Source of the DNA: CAZKRU01 sp964555235
Lineage (GTDB): Bacteria > Verrucomicrobiota > Verrucomicrobiia > Methylacidiphilales > CAMAQI01
Direction of reading: 5' to 3'
NCBI GenBank assembly: GCA_964555235.1
Contig: CAZKRU010000067.1
Span: 1 to 24,897 of the forward strand
DNA length: 24,897 bases
The notes beneath the pieces are model-generated. The model ran no database searches, had not been told where the DNA came from, and was given only the letters and a program-made list of their open reading frames with translations. Position numbers and translations under genes: made by a program. Positions 7,319 to 15,208 of the stretch are shown piece after piece; within the stretch, counting starts at the first letter, position 1; the number at the start of each line of letters is the position of its first letter.

Positions 7319-9568
7319 TTATTTCGGAGGAGTCGTCCCATTCGGATAGATACGAAGGGAGGTCAGGCCTTGGCCTCCACCATATCCATCAATAGCGATG
7401 GAATAGGTCGTTCCAGCGACGGCTGAAATGGTGACCCTCGATTGGTTATCATAAGTCCATACACCGCTAACTTTAACCCGTCCGATGTCATCGTTGGCAG
7501 CAATCATGGCGAGATTGTTGAGTTGCGTTCCCGTGTAGACTGCAAGGACCGTATCGAATTTCGTCTCGTACCCACCCCAATTTGTATCGATGACATAAGT
7601 CCCCGAACTTGGAGCTTTCCATGTATACCATAGGGATCTTAATGGAGGATTTTCTGATGGAAACGGGGTCGGTTCATCCACTTCAGCAGAAGATCCCCAG
7701 TTCGAAACCTTCGTGATGACGCTCGAACCCGTCATCAACTGGCGATTGGCAAAATCATCATTCGGTGGCGGAAGATCCGCATGGATGGAAACCGCCCCAA
7801 CCTCTCCGTTTTTGCCATCAACCGCAATCTTATAATCTTCGCCTTTTTTGACAGCAAAGGTTACCGCACTGGTTTTCTTCCCATTCGCATCATCATTACT
7901 GTAGAGTGCTACCTTCAGATTATTACCGGAATAGACCGCCATGACCGTATCAAAGCTGCTTCCATGGGTATACAATTTAGCCACCCCATTCGCTTGAGCG
8001 CGCCAAGTAAACCAGACCGAGTGACCTCCTTTGACTCCGGCATGGTCCGCCTCTCCCGCTTCTTTGGTTGCGCCTGCGGTCGAAGCCCGAGCTTGAACTC
8101 CATTTTTTGATATCAAGCGAATCCCCTCTTTGGAATCATCACCCACCGGACGAGTCTCTTGGCAAAGGAGAGCGCTGGCTGCATTTAACCTTCCTTTGTT
8201 CTGTGATTTATACATATAACGCGAATCGCCGTCGACGCTTCGTTGGAGGCGATTAATTAATTGGTTATAGGTATCGTTCGGATAACGCGCCTTCAGAAGC
8301 GCAAACGTTCCTGAGACATGAGGCGTTGCCATGGAGGTTCCACTCACTGAACGATAGCTCGAATTAGTCAATGCCGTATCGGTCGATATAGCGCAGGAAT
8401 AAATATCACTTCCCGGAGCAAAGAGATGAACCATCCCAGATCCATAGTTGCTAAAGCCTGAAATATTGCCAGCCCGGTCAATCGATCCGACTGAAACGAC
8501 ATTATCAACTATGTACGAAGCAGGGTAATGCGGGCTAAGATCCACACTCGAATAATTATTTCCCGCAGCGGCAACAAAGATAATCCCTTGTTTCCGGGCC
8601 GCATCAATTGAATCATAGAGCGCTTGGGAAGATCCTCCTCCACCCCAACTATTACTCATGATATGGGCGCCCATCTTACGAGCATATTCGATACACTCAA
8701 GCGCATCCGAGGTATATCCGCTTCCAGTCGCACTCAAAAACTTACAACCCATCAGCTTCACCTTCGGTGCAATCCCAGCCATTCCAACCCCATCATTGCT
8801 GGATGCGCCAATGACTCCGGCACAATGAGTTCCGTGATAGTGATCATCCAGCGGGTCCCCTTTGCCATTAATCGCATTAATTCCATAGACGTCATCGATA
8901 TAACCATTTCCGTCGTCATCAACTCCATTCTTCGCCTTGTCTTTGCCGTTGGCATCAAGACCCGACTCACCCGAATTCTTCCACATGCTGTTCTTGAGAT
9001 CCTGGTGGTTGTAATTAATTCCGGTATCAATCACCGCCACAATCACTCCTTCCGCAGAAGCTTGAATATCCCATGCCTCAGGCGCATCGATATCCATATC
9101 TGCCACTCCATACACATAGGGCTGACTTGTTGAACGTTGACCGCCGGTATTGTGCAAGCTCCATTGCGTTCCATCCAAAAACTTCGGATCATTCGGCATC
9201 GCACTCACCGACATTTCGAAATCGGGCTCCGCATAATCCACTGCCCCACTCGCCTTAAATTTCTCGATCATGCTTTCAACCGTTTCGCCGGCCGGAACAT
9301 CGACGAGATGCGCATTCATCCGACGCGAAAGCACTCGAGCGCTCTTCGTTTTCAGTTTTTTGTTAACGGAATCAATTTCACCCGCCGTCTTCTCCTTCTT
9401 AAACTTGACGATCAACTGATGGTCCTTGATGTAAACCGGAGGCGCCGGGGGCGCTGAATCTTCAGACACACCCTGAGCAGAAAGGGTTGTTCCAACGAGC
9501 AGACTGCATCCTGCAGCGACGAGCCACGACTTGATCTCGTTCCGGTTCGATGATTGGGTCAATTTCAT
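7319..9568 (-). CDS. Exported subtilase (S8 serine protease), copy 1
   Basis: The protein has 749 residues from the ATG at 9568. That start aligns with the paralogue's start and lies 9 bases after GGAA; an ATG at 9577 overlaps this presumed ribosome site. Order of parts: signal peptide (ending about TLSA), I9-like propeptide (about 45-125), S8 catalytic domain with VIDTGINYNHQDL (D181), HGTHCAGVIGA (H245), VAAAGN (oxyanion N337) and GTSMATPHVSG (S412), then two tandem C-terminal beta-sandwich domains each with a SVWFTW/SLWYTW...FDTV(M/L)AVY signature, typical of exported PVC-group proteins. An Asp-rich loop (GVDDDGNGYIDD) probably binds calcium. It is likely an extracellular thermitase- or fervidolysin-type endopeptidase. 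The shared upstream element is present in a weak form at 9635-9693, and a strong terminator follows. Confidence 0.95.
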   Translation of the reverse strand: MKLTQSSNRNEIKSWLVAAGCSLLVGTTLSAQGVSEDSAPPAPPVYIKDHQLIVKFKKEKTAGEIDSVNKKLKTKSARVLSRRMNAHLVDVPAGETVESMIEKFKASGAVDYAEPDFEMSVSAMPNDPKFLDGTQWSLHNTGGQRSTSQPYVYGVADMDIDAPEAWDIQASAEGVIVAVIDTGINYNHQDLKNSMWKNSGESGLDANGKDKAKNGVDDDGNGYIDDVYGINAINGKGDPLDDHYHGTHCAGVIGASSNDGVGMAGIAPKVKLMGCKFLSATGSGYTSDALECIEYARKMGAHIMSNSWGGGGSSQALYDSIDAARKQGIIFVAAAGNNYSSVDLSPHYPASYIVDNVVSVGSIDRAGNISGFSNYGSGMVHLFAPGSDIYSCAISTDTALTNSSYRSVSGTSMATPHVSGTFALLKARYPNDTYNQLINRLQRSVDGDSRYMYKSQNKGRLNAASALLCQETRPVGDDSKEGIRLISKNGVQARASTAGATKEAGEADHAGVKGGHSVWFTWRAQANGVAKLYTHGSSFDTVMAVYSGNNLKVALYSNDDANGKKTSAVTFAVKKGEDYKIAVDGKNGEVGAVSIHADLPPPNDDFANRQLMTGSSVITKVSNWGSSAEVDEPTPFPSENPPLRSLWYTWKAPSSGTYVIDTNWGGYETKFDTVLAVYTGTQLNNLAMIAANDDIGRVKVSGVWTYDNQSRVTISAVAGTTYSIAIDGYGGGQGLTSLRIYPNGTTPPK

Positions 9569-9634
9569 GTTTTTCATTTCCGTTGTGGGTTAAAGATGCG
9601 GTTGCTATTTTTAAGACATAAGCGGATTGTCACT

Positions 9635-9693
9635 CAATTAGCCACCCACAGTCGTTATCCTTTTTCTACTTTTACTTACCGAAATTTAACTCA
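9635..9693 (-). promoter_or_regulatory. Shared upstream element, weak copy (subtilase 1)
   Basis: On the minus strand, GTTAAATTTCGGTAAGTAAA and later ATAACGACTG keep the order and spacing of the other copies, but the distal TCCTGCTGGTGAA block is degraded to a GGGTGGCTAATT-like sequence. It lies 66 bp before the start codon. An 18-base leader segment at 9578-9595 is identical to one before subtilase 2 (14376-14393). Confidence 0.5.
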
Positions 9694-9805
9694 CCAGTCT
9701 CAAACGCCCCATCAAACATCAACTTCTGTTGTAAAACTGTTATCGGACGGTGCTGAATCAGGAACTCACGAACTCAGGAAAAATAGAGCGCTCTCGCAGC
9801 ATCCC

Positions 9806-9862
9806 GGTCCAAAACAAAACCCGATCTCCGAGGATAAACCGGGAGGAGGGACTGAAATTGGA
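9806..9862. repeat. Dispersed GTCCAAAA repeat, copy 1
   Basis: This carries the pattern GTCCAAAACAAAACCCGAT, CTCCGAGG, AAACCGGG, then a G-rich tail; related copies are at 11651-11704 and 24782-24823. The gap 9694-10134 contains no gene I can support. It holds this repeat, a decayed hairpin at 9883-9914 and a good one at 10013-10042. Confidence 0.6.
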
Positions 9863-9882
9863 GGGCTTCGCGATTTTGACCT

Positions 9883-9914
9883 GCCCGCATTGTTACGCAA
9901 AGCGTTGCAGGCGG
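9883..9914. repeat. Decayed REP-like hairpin
   Basis: GCCCGCATTGTTACGC and AGCGTTGCAGGCGGG match the hairpins at 5854-5883 and 10013-10042 with several substitutions that weaken the stem. It is recognisable mainly by similarity. Confidence 0.5.
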
Positions 9915-10012
9915 GGGTGAATTCGATTTTAACCGCAAAGACTCGACGGCCTCAAAGTAATTTGATGGTTTGGATTTGGAAACAAAATCCCCTCTTTGAG
10001 CTTTTGCGCCAC

Positions 10013-10042
10013 GCCCGCATCGCTACGCGCAGCGTTGCGGGC
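10013..10042. repeat. REP-like GC-rich hairpin
   Basis: Arms GCCCGCATCGCT (10013-10024) and AGCGTTGCGGGC (10031-10042) surround a 6-base loop. The sequence is identical to the 5854-5883 copy apart from the loop. Short flanks (TTTGCGCC before, GGCGCGAAG after) are themselves near-complementary, as if this hairpin too had landed inside an older palindrome. Confidence 0.7.
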
Positions 10043-10134
10043 GGGACTCCAAGGCGCGAAGGGAGCATCTCATTGACAGATAATTTCTATTTTGGGACAC
10101 CCATGCTCCCGCAGAGCTGGGCGGTTACCCCTTC

Positions 10135-11529
10135 TTAATTAACTTTCTCGACTCCTGCGGGTGGCGCTGAACTGGGGGTTACTGCTGGCGAGAGATCCGT
10201 AGTGACTTTCCCGAACTCCATACCAGCTGGAATCGTCACATACTGGGGAGCTCCCTCGAGGTTCAGTTGAATCGCGCCACCACTCGCCTTCGCCTTGCCC
10301 GGCTCGCCATTGATATTCACGGTCTTCAACTCACCACTAAACGACGCGGGGGAGGTGACCGCCAAAGACACCCCATGGGTCTTGGCATCGCCTGGCGAAC
10401 TTTTCGGAGGCGGAGCCGTCCATACGGCGAGCTTACGCTCTCCACTCTTCTTCGCAAATAGCACGACGTAGTCTAAATCAGAGTCTGATTCCAGTCGCCG
10501 CACGACACGATACCCATCAAGCTGAGCAAACATCGTCACCGCAGCCTTGTGAATCGGACGCGAGCCGCCTTCATCCGACAATCCGCATTTTTCGCCGGCC
10601 CACTCATGCCAGATTGTCAGACGGATATCGTATAATTGGTCGAGGAGAAACTGGCGCACAAAATTCCAAGCCTGGTATTCTCGTGCCCGTTCCTTGGAGC
10701 CACCATCCCAACCGGTTGCGGTTTCTTTTACGGCGAACCCTCGCGAGGTATTGAGCAGAGGCATTTCAGGGGCCCCATATTTCGCGAGCAGTCCACGGAG
10801 ACACTTGTGACCATCACCCTCTTCCTCGGGGTTTTTTGCTCCATGGGGGTGGACCGACCATCCGCGGATACCGGTCTGGAGGATACCCCGTTGGAAGCAG
10901 AGCTGTGACCACTGGTAGCTCGGCTCCCAATAACTTGAGAGCGAACCCGCCAGAATGTAGGCATCCGGAACTACCTTTAAAATTGCCGGGGCCGTTTCTT
11001 TGACGAGCTCCGTGTATTCATTCGCGAACTCAGGAGTGTTGTGCGAGCCGTCCTTCCTCCAGAAGCCTTTTATATTCGGTTCGTTCCAAATCTCCCACAG
11101 AACGTTCTGATCCTTGTAGCGCTTGGCCACTGCCGCAGCAAAATCCGCGAAGCCCTTGCGCCCGGCTTCGGTCAGAATCCCCCCCTTTTCGACATCCTCA
11201 TACAAGCTATTGCTGCCGAAGAGGCAACCGACCACAGTAAATCCGAGCTTCTTTGCATACTGCATGGTTTCGTCGTAATCAGAAAAATCGTAAACCCCTT
11301 TTGTCTTCTCAACGTCTTTCCAGTAGAAACTATTTCGGATGACGCAAAAGCCGAGACCATTGGCATGCACCTGATTCAGCACCGTGACGTTGAAGGTCTC
11401 CGGCTTCAACTGGATGCCAAAGGAAGCCGGAATGATTCGATCGGGCAAGGGATCCTTTGCGAAAGCGAAAGAAACCGTGCAAACCAAGGCAACGAAGACC
11501 TTCACAATGAGTGAAAAAGCGGTGTTCAT
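10135..11529 (-). CDS. Clan GH-A (GH39-like) paralogue, copy 2, nucleophile apparently lost
   Basis: This 464-residue exported protein (signal peptide about 1-24, AFA|KDP) aligns along its whole length with the glycosidase at 4123-5541. The acid/base motif WEIWNEPN is intact (E150). At the nucleophile position copy 1 reads NTERGF and this copy reads NTSRGF, so Glu is replaced by Ser at 262. The nearby HPYG is HPHG, and two residues are missing just after. I therefore expect loss of normal retaining hydrolase activity; it could be a binding protein or a glycosidase with altered chemistry. The reading frame is intact and the shared upstream element is strong, which argues against simple decay. 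It has no adjacent jelly-roll partner. The 3' end is nearly identical to copy 1 at the DNA level. Confidence 0.88.
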   Translation of the reverse strand: MNTAFSLIVKVFVALVCTVSFAFAKDPLPDRIIPASFGIQLKPETFNVTVLNQVHANGLGFCVIRNSFYWKDVEKTKGVYDFSDYDETMQYAKKLGFTVVGCLFGSNSLYEDVEKGGILTEAGRKGFADFAAAVAKRYKDQNVLWEIWNEPNIKGFWRKDGSHNTPEFANEYTELVKETAPAILKVVPDAYILAGSLSSYWEPSYQWSQLCFQRGILQTGIRGWSVHPHGAKNPEEEGDGHKCLRGLLAKYGAPEMPLLNTSRGFAVKETATGWDGGSKERAREYQAWNFVRQFLLDQLYDIRLTIWHEWAGEKCGLSDEGGSRPIHKAAVTMFAQLDGYRVVRRLESDSDLDYVVLFAKKSGERKLAVWTAPPPKSSPGDAKTHGVSLAVTSPASFSGELKTVNINGEPGKAKASGGAIQLNLEGAPQYVTIPAGMEFGKVTTDLSPAVTPSSAPPAGVEKVN

Positions 11530-11553
11530 ACTTTCTACGTTAGCGCCAAATCA

Positions 11554-11612
11554 CGGAATTCACTAGCAGGAATCATTGTCTTTTACCTACATTCCATTAC
11601 CATGAATTCACT
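11554..11612 (-). promoter_or_regulatory. Shared 59-bp upstream element, copy 2 (GH-A 2)
   Basis: On the minus strand the outer motif GTGAATTC occurs twice, exactly 48 bp apart (plus-strand 11604-11611 and 11556-11563). Between them are GGTAATGGAATGT and GACAATGATTCCTGCTAG. It lies 24 bp from the start codon, the same distance as in GH-A copy 1. Confidence 0.72.
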
Positions 11613-11650
11613 CAACTGACTAGAAAGTAAAGCCAGAAATCAACACTTCT

Positions 11651-11704
11651 GTCCAAAATAAAACCGGATTTCCGAGGTGAAACCGGGTGGGGGGGATTGA
11701 AATC
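11651..11704. repeat. Dispersed GTCCAAAA repeat, copy 2
   Basis: GTCCAAAATAAAACCGGAT, TTCCGAGG and AAACCGGGTGGGGG match the copies at 9806 and 24782. It sits just before the 276-bp repeat. Confidence 0.6.
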
Positions 11705-11722
11705 CAAAAGGAGGGGGCATTT

Positions 11723-11998
11723 CCCGCGAAATACGCGAAAGAGACGAAAAGAAAGAATCCTATGGGGGAGGCAAGTCGTTATAATTGGACAATTAAGAGA
11801 TTCCTCACACGAAGGCACGAAGCCACAATCGGAAGGTGTTTTTGTTTCATCTCATAAAAAATCGGAAATGGCTTCACAAGCTTTGTGGCTTCGTGCCTTT
11901 GTGTGAGAAGGTTCCCTTCACAGCCGTGTCAGCACGTTCCACGGGCAGGAGCTTCGTGTGAAACCATCCGTCGCGTCAATTCTTCGCTACTGATTGGG
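11723..11998. repeat. 276-bp inverted-arm repeat, copy A
   Basis: This is nearly identical to 14679-14954, with about nine differences by eye and none seen in the central ~200 bp. It contains 23-bp inverted arms (11804-11826 and 11885-11907, 22 of 23 matching) around an AT-rich centre. There is no transposase. The two copies are in the same orientation and flank subtilase 2. A degenerate third copy is at 5712-5928. Confidence 0.85.
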
Positions 11999-12043
11999 CG
12001 GACCATGACCTCGGGAAAACACCCAGGTCACCCCCGAAAACGA

Positions 12044-12076
12044 AAACACCCACGGAGATCGACTCCGTGGGTGTTT
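12044..12076 (-). terminator. Intrinsic terminator of subtilase 2
   Basis: The 14-bp stem AAACACCCACGGAG / CTCCGTGGGTGTTT has a 5-base loop (ATCGA), followed on the minus strand by TTTTCGTTTTCG. The stem is identical to the one after subtilase 1; only the loop and flanks differ. Confidence 0.85.
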
Positions 12077-12107
12077 CTTAATTTTCGTTTACCCCGAATC
12101 CTTTCGG

Positions 12108-12155
12108 CCCCAGCCCCCCGCTGGGGCAATTCTTGCATTTCCTAATGCAAGAATT
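12108..12155 (-). terminator. Two extra stem-loops between subtilase 2 and its terminator
   Basis: AATTCTTGCAT/ATGCAAGAATT (12128-12138 and 12145-12155) is a perfect 11-bp stem 13 bp past the stop codon. CCCCAG/CTGGGG (12108-12113 and 12121-12126) forms a second short stem. Neither is followed by a T-run on the minus strand. They may protect the 3' end or mark a small insertion, since the region after subtilase 1 lacks them. Confidence 0.5.
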
Positions 12156-12168
12156 GGGTTGAGTCTGT

Positions 12169-14367
12169 TTATTTCGGAGGAACCGCTCCATTCGGATAGA
12201 TCCGAAGGTTGGTCCAGCCTTGAGATCCATTCCATCCATCAATGACGATAGGATAGGTTGTTCCAGCTACGGCTGGAATCGTGACCTTTGAGTTGGTGTT
12301 CTCACCCAACTTGATGTCATCGTCTGCAGCAATCATGGTGAGGCTGCTGAGTTGAGTTCCCGTGTATACCGCAAGGACCGTATCGATACTTCCCGAATCA
12401 GTATCGATGACGTAAGTTCCCGTCGTTGGAGCTGTCCATGAATACCATACGGATTTCAATGCAGGATTTTCTGGCTGTCCTGCCTCCCCGGGGCGGGAAG
12501 GCTCACCCGCTTCAGCGGAAGATCCCAGGGTCAGAACCCTTGTCAGGAAGCTCGTCCCCGTAAGCACCTGGCGATTGACAAAATTGTCATTCGCCGGGGG
12601 AAGATTGACATGGATGGAAACCGACCCCATCTCTCCATTTTTGCCATCAATCGCAATCAGATAGTTATTGCCTTTTTTGACAGCAAAGTTCACCTCACTG
12701 GTCTTCTTCCCAATGGCATCATCATTCTTGGCAAGCGCTACCTTAAGATTCCTCGGGTGATAGACTGCCATGACCGTATCAAAACTACTGCCATCGGTAT
12801 CCAATTTAACCAACCCATCCGCTTGAGCGCGCCACTTAAACCAGACTGAGCGACCTCCTTGAACTCCAGCATGGTCAAGCTCTCCCACTTCTTTGGTTGC
12901 ACCTGTGGTCGAAGCCCGAGCTTCGGCACCATTCGCTTCCAATGCAATAGGCTCTTTGGAATCATCTCCCAAGGGCCGTGTATCCGTGCAGAGCAGCGCT
13001 TTCGGCAGATTTAACAATCCTTTGGACATTACCCAGCGATATTTCTCACTGGCAGGAATTTCGACCCCTCGACAGAGACGATTAATTAACTGATTATAGG
13101 TATCGCTCGGATAACGTGCCTTGAGAAGCGCAACCGCTCCTGAGACATGAGGAGTCGCCATCGAGGTTCCGCTCCAGGAACCATAAGACCCAGGGGATCG
13201 ACTAATACTGGAATAAATATCTCTTCCCGGAGCCAGGAGATGAACCATCCCTGATCCGTAGTTGCTGAAACTTGATATTTCTCCATTTCGATCAATCGAA
13301 CCAACAGCGACGACATTATCAATCACGTATGAAGAGGGATAATGCGCAGACAGATTCAGATTCGAATCAGTGTTACCTGCGGCTGCGACAAAGATAATAC
13401 CCGCTTGTCGAGCGCTGTTAATGGCATCAAAGAGCGCTTGTGAATATCCACCGCCGCCCCAACTGTTGCTCATAATATGAGCGCCCATTTTCCGTGCATA
13501 TTCAATGCATTCGATGGCGTCAGAGGTATCACCACTCCCTTTCGAACTCAGAAACTTACACCCCATCAGCTTGACCTTCGGGGCAATCCCAGCCATTCCG
13601 ATTCCATCATTGGAGGAAGCTCCAATGACTCCGGCACAATGAGTTCCGTGTCCGTGATCGTCTTTCGGATCTCCAGCCCTCACTCCGCCGTGGATCGAAT
13701 TGATCCCATAGACGTCATCAATGTAACCGTTTTTGTCATCATCAATTCCATTCGTCGCCTTGTTTTTACCATTGGCATCCAAACCGGTCTCCCCCGGATT
13801 CTTCCACATGCTATTAGTGAGATCTTGATGGGTGTAAAGAATTCCGGTATCAATCACCGCCACAATCACGCCTTCCGCAGAAGCTTGAATATCCCATGCC
13901 TCAGGCGCATCAATATCCACATCGGCAACCCCTCCCGACAGTCCGGTATTGTGCAAGCCCCATTGTGTTCCATCCAAAAACTTTGGATCGTTCGGCATCG
14001 CATTGATGGAAACTTCGAAATCAGGTTCAGCGTATTCCACTTCACCGCTGTTTTTGAACTTCTCGATCATACTTTCAACCGTTTCACCCGCCGGAACCTC
14101 GACGAGATGGGCATTCATCCGACGTGAAATCACGCGAGCGCTCTTCGTTTTCAGCTTTTTATTGACGGAATCAATTTCACCCGCCGTCTTCCCATTCTTA
14201 AACTTGACGATCAACTGATGCTCCTTGAAAACCGGAGTCGGCTGTGGAGGCACCGTATCAGCAGGCACATCCTGAGCATAAAGAGTCGTTCCGACGAGTA
14301 GACTGCATCCTGCAGCGACGAGCCACGACTTGATCGTGTTTCGATATATTGATTCGGTTAATTTCAT
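12169..14367 (-). CDS. Exported subtilase (S8 serine protease), copy 2
   Basis: This 732-residue paralogue of the gene at 7319-9568 has the same layout: signal peptide (about 1-31, TLYA|QD), I9-like propeptide, S8 domain with VIDTGILYTHQDL (D173), HGHGTHCAGVIGA (H240), VAAAGN (N332) and GTSMATPHVSG (S402), then two tandem C-terminal beta-sandwich domains (SVWFKW and SVWYSW...DTVLAVY). All catalytic residues are present. Relative to copy 1 it lacks a short insert before the catalytic domain (the QRSTSQPYVYG region). The start is supported by GGAAG 7 bases upstream. It is flanked by two near-identical 276-bp repeats and has its own copy of the shared upstream element and of the terminator. Substrate unknown; processing of host or co-secreted proteins is equally possible. 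Confidence 0.95.
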   Translation of the reverse strand: MKLTESIYRNTIKSWLVAAGCSLLVGTTLYAQDVPADTVPPQPTPVFKEHQLIVKFKNGKTAGEIDSVNKKLKTKSARVISRRMNAHLVEVPAGETVESMIEKFKNSGEVEYAEPDFEVSINAMPNDPKFLDGTQWGLHNTGLSGGVADVDIDAPEAWDIQASAEGVIVAVIDTGILYTHQDLTNSMWKNPGETGLDANGKNKATNGIDDDKNGYIDDVYGINSIHGGVRAGDPKDDHGHGTHCAGVIGASSNDGIGMAGIAPKVKLMGCKFLSSKGSGDTSDAIECIEYARKMGAHIMSNSWGGGGYSQALFDAINSARQAGIIFVAAAGNTDSNLNLSAHYPSSYVIDNVVAVGSIDRNGEISSFSNYGSGMVHLLAPGRDIYSSISRSPGSYGSWSGTSMATPHVSGAVALLKARYPSDTYNQLINRLCRGVEIPASEKYRWVMSKGLLNLPKALLCTDTRPLGDDSKEPIALEANGAEARASTTGATKEVGELDHAGVQGGRSVWFKWRAQADGLVKLDTDGSSFDTVMAVYHPRNLKVALAKNDDAIGKKTSEVNFAVKKGNNYLIAIDGKNGEMGSVSIHVNLPPANDNFVNRQVLTGTSFLTRVLTLGSSAEAGEPSRPGEAGQPENPALKSVWYSWTAPTTGTYVIDTDSGSIDTVLAVYTGTQLSSLTMIAADDDIKLGENTNSKVTIPAVAGTTYPIVIDGWNGSQGWTNLRIYPNGAVPPK

Positions 14368-14429
14368 ATTTTTGCTTCCGTTGTGGGTTAAAGTTTTGGT
14401 TACTATTTTTTAAACCGTAGTGGAAAACC

Positions 14430-14489
14430 CGAAAATTCACCAGCAAAAGGCATTGTAGTTTCTTGACATTTACTTACCGAAATTTCACT
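14430..14489 (-). promoter_or_regulatory. Shared upstream element, copy 4 (subtilase 2)
   Basis: On the minus strand it reads GTGAAATTTCGGTAAGTAAA at the start and TACAATGCC, TTTTGCTGGTGAATTTTCG at the end, with the GTGAA motifs 48 bp apart. TACAAT in the middle resembles a sigma-70 -10 box. It lies 62 bp before the start codon. Confidence 0.7.
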
Positions 14490-14678
14490 TGAAAAAAGCG
14501 CCAAAAACGCCAAAAACCAGATTCGGATGAAAAAAATCAGGGAATTCTACGCAAATACTCTCGTAATTAAAAGTGTTGATGTGACTTCTGGTGCATTGGT
14601 GTCCAAAACAGAAAAAGACCATCCACTCGTAAAGGATTTTTCTGAGGAAAACAGGAAATGAGGAATGCAGGGATTTTG

Positions 14679-14954
14679 CCCGCGAAACACGCGAAAGAGA
14701 CGAAAAGAAAGAATCCTATGGGGGAGGCAAGTCGTTATAATTGGACAATTAAGAGATTCCTCACACGAAGGCACGAAGCCACAATCGGAAGGTGTTTTTG
14801 TTTCATCTCATAAAAAATCGGAAATGGCTTCACAAGCTTTGTGGCTTCGTGCCTTTGTGTGAGAAGGTTCCCTTCACAGCCGTGCCAGCCTGTTCCACGG
14901 GCAGAAGCTTTGTGTGAAACCATTCGCCGCGTCAACTCTTCGCTACTGATTGGG
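14679..14954. repeat. 276-bp inverted-arm repeat, copy B
   Basis: This is the same element as 11723-11998, in the same orientation. Inverted arms lie at 14760-14782 and 14841-14863. The 14490-15208 gap has no gene I can support; it holds an AAAGGATTTTTCTGAGGAAA stretch shared with 6045-6073, this repeat, and the separate element at 14969-15150. Confidence 0.85.
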
Positions 14955-14968
14955 GCTTTCAGGGGCGC

Positions 14969-15150
14969 ATCTGCGATTCATTGACTTGGCGTTCGCTCTA
15001 CGATGTAGATGAGCCGTCCCCGGCTCGTCCTGCCGAGGCAATGACGCCTCAGCTACATCATCAAATGAACCGCATCCCGACTACGTCATCTGGACGGATC
15101 GCGTTGGGTGTGGTGGATTCTGTTTATCGGCTGGTCCATGAATCGCAGAT
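14969..15150. repeat. 182-bp mini-element with 17-bp terminal inverted repeats and a cloverleaf core
   Basis: ATCTGCGATTCATTGAC (14969-14985) and GTCCATGAATCGCAGAT (15134-15150) pair at 16 of 17 positions. Inside, GATGTAG (15002-15008) pairs with CTACATC (15053-15059) and encloses two hairpins, GAGCCG-TCCC-CGGCTC and GAGGC-AATGAC-GCCTC. No target-site duplication and no open frame were found. Confidence 0.65.
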
Positions 15151-15208
15151 CCATGTCTCAGGGACGTTGAGTCGTTCAACTCGTCTTTTCAGATCCCTCG
15201 GATCAAGA

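Noticed and set aside
5854..10042. CRISPR-like repeats from the recurring GCCCGCATCGCT hairpins
   Set aside because: The copies are kilobases apart with no regular spacers and no cas genes.
9554..10138. 194-residue open frame on the plus strand
   Set aside because: It runs across the subtilase 1 start, the upstream element and two REP-like hairpins, and its translation shows no domain or coherent composition.
11723..14954. Insertion sequences flanking subtilase 2 as a composite transposon
   Set aside because: The flanking copies are only 276 bp and encode no transposase, and no target-site duplication is visible.
15002..15059. Cloverleaf that could be a tRNA
   Set aside because: Stem and loop lengths do not fit, and there is no anticodon arm, T-loop consensus or 3' acceptor pattern.
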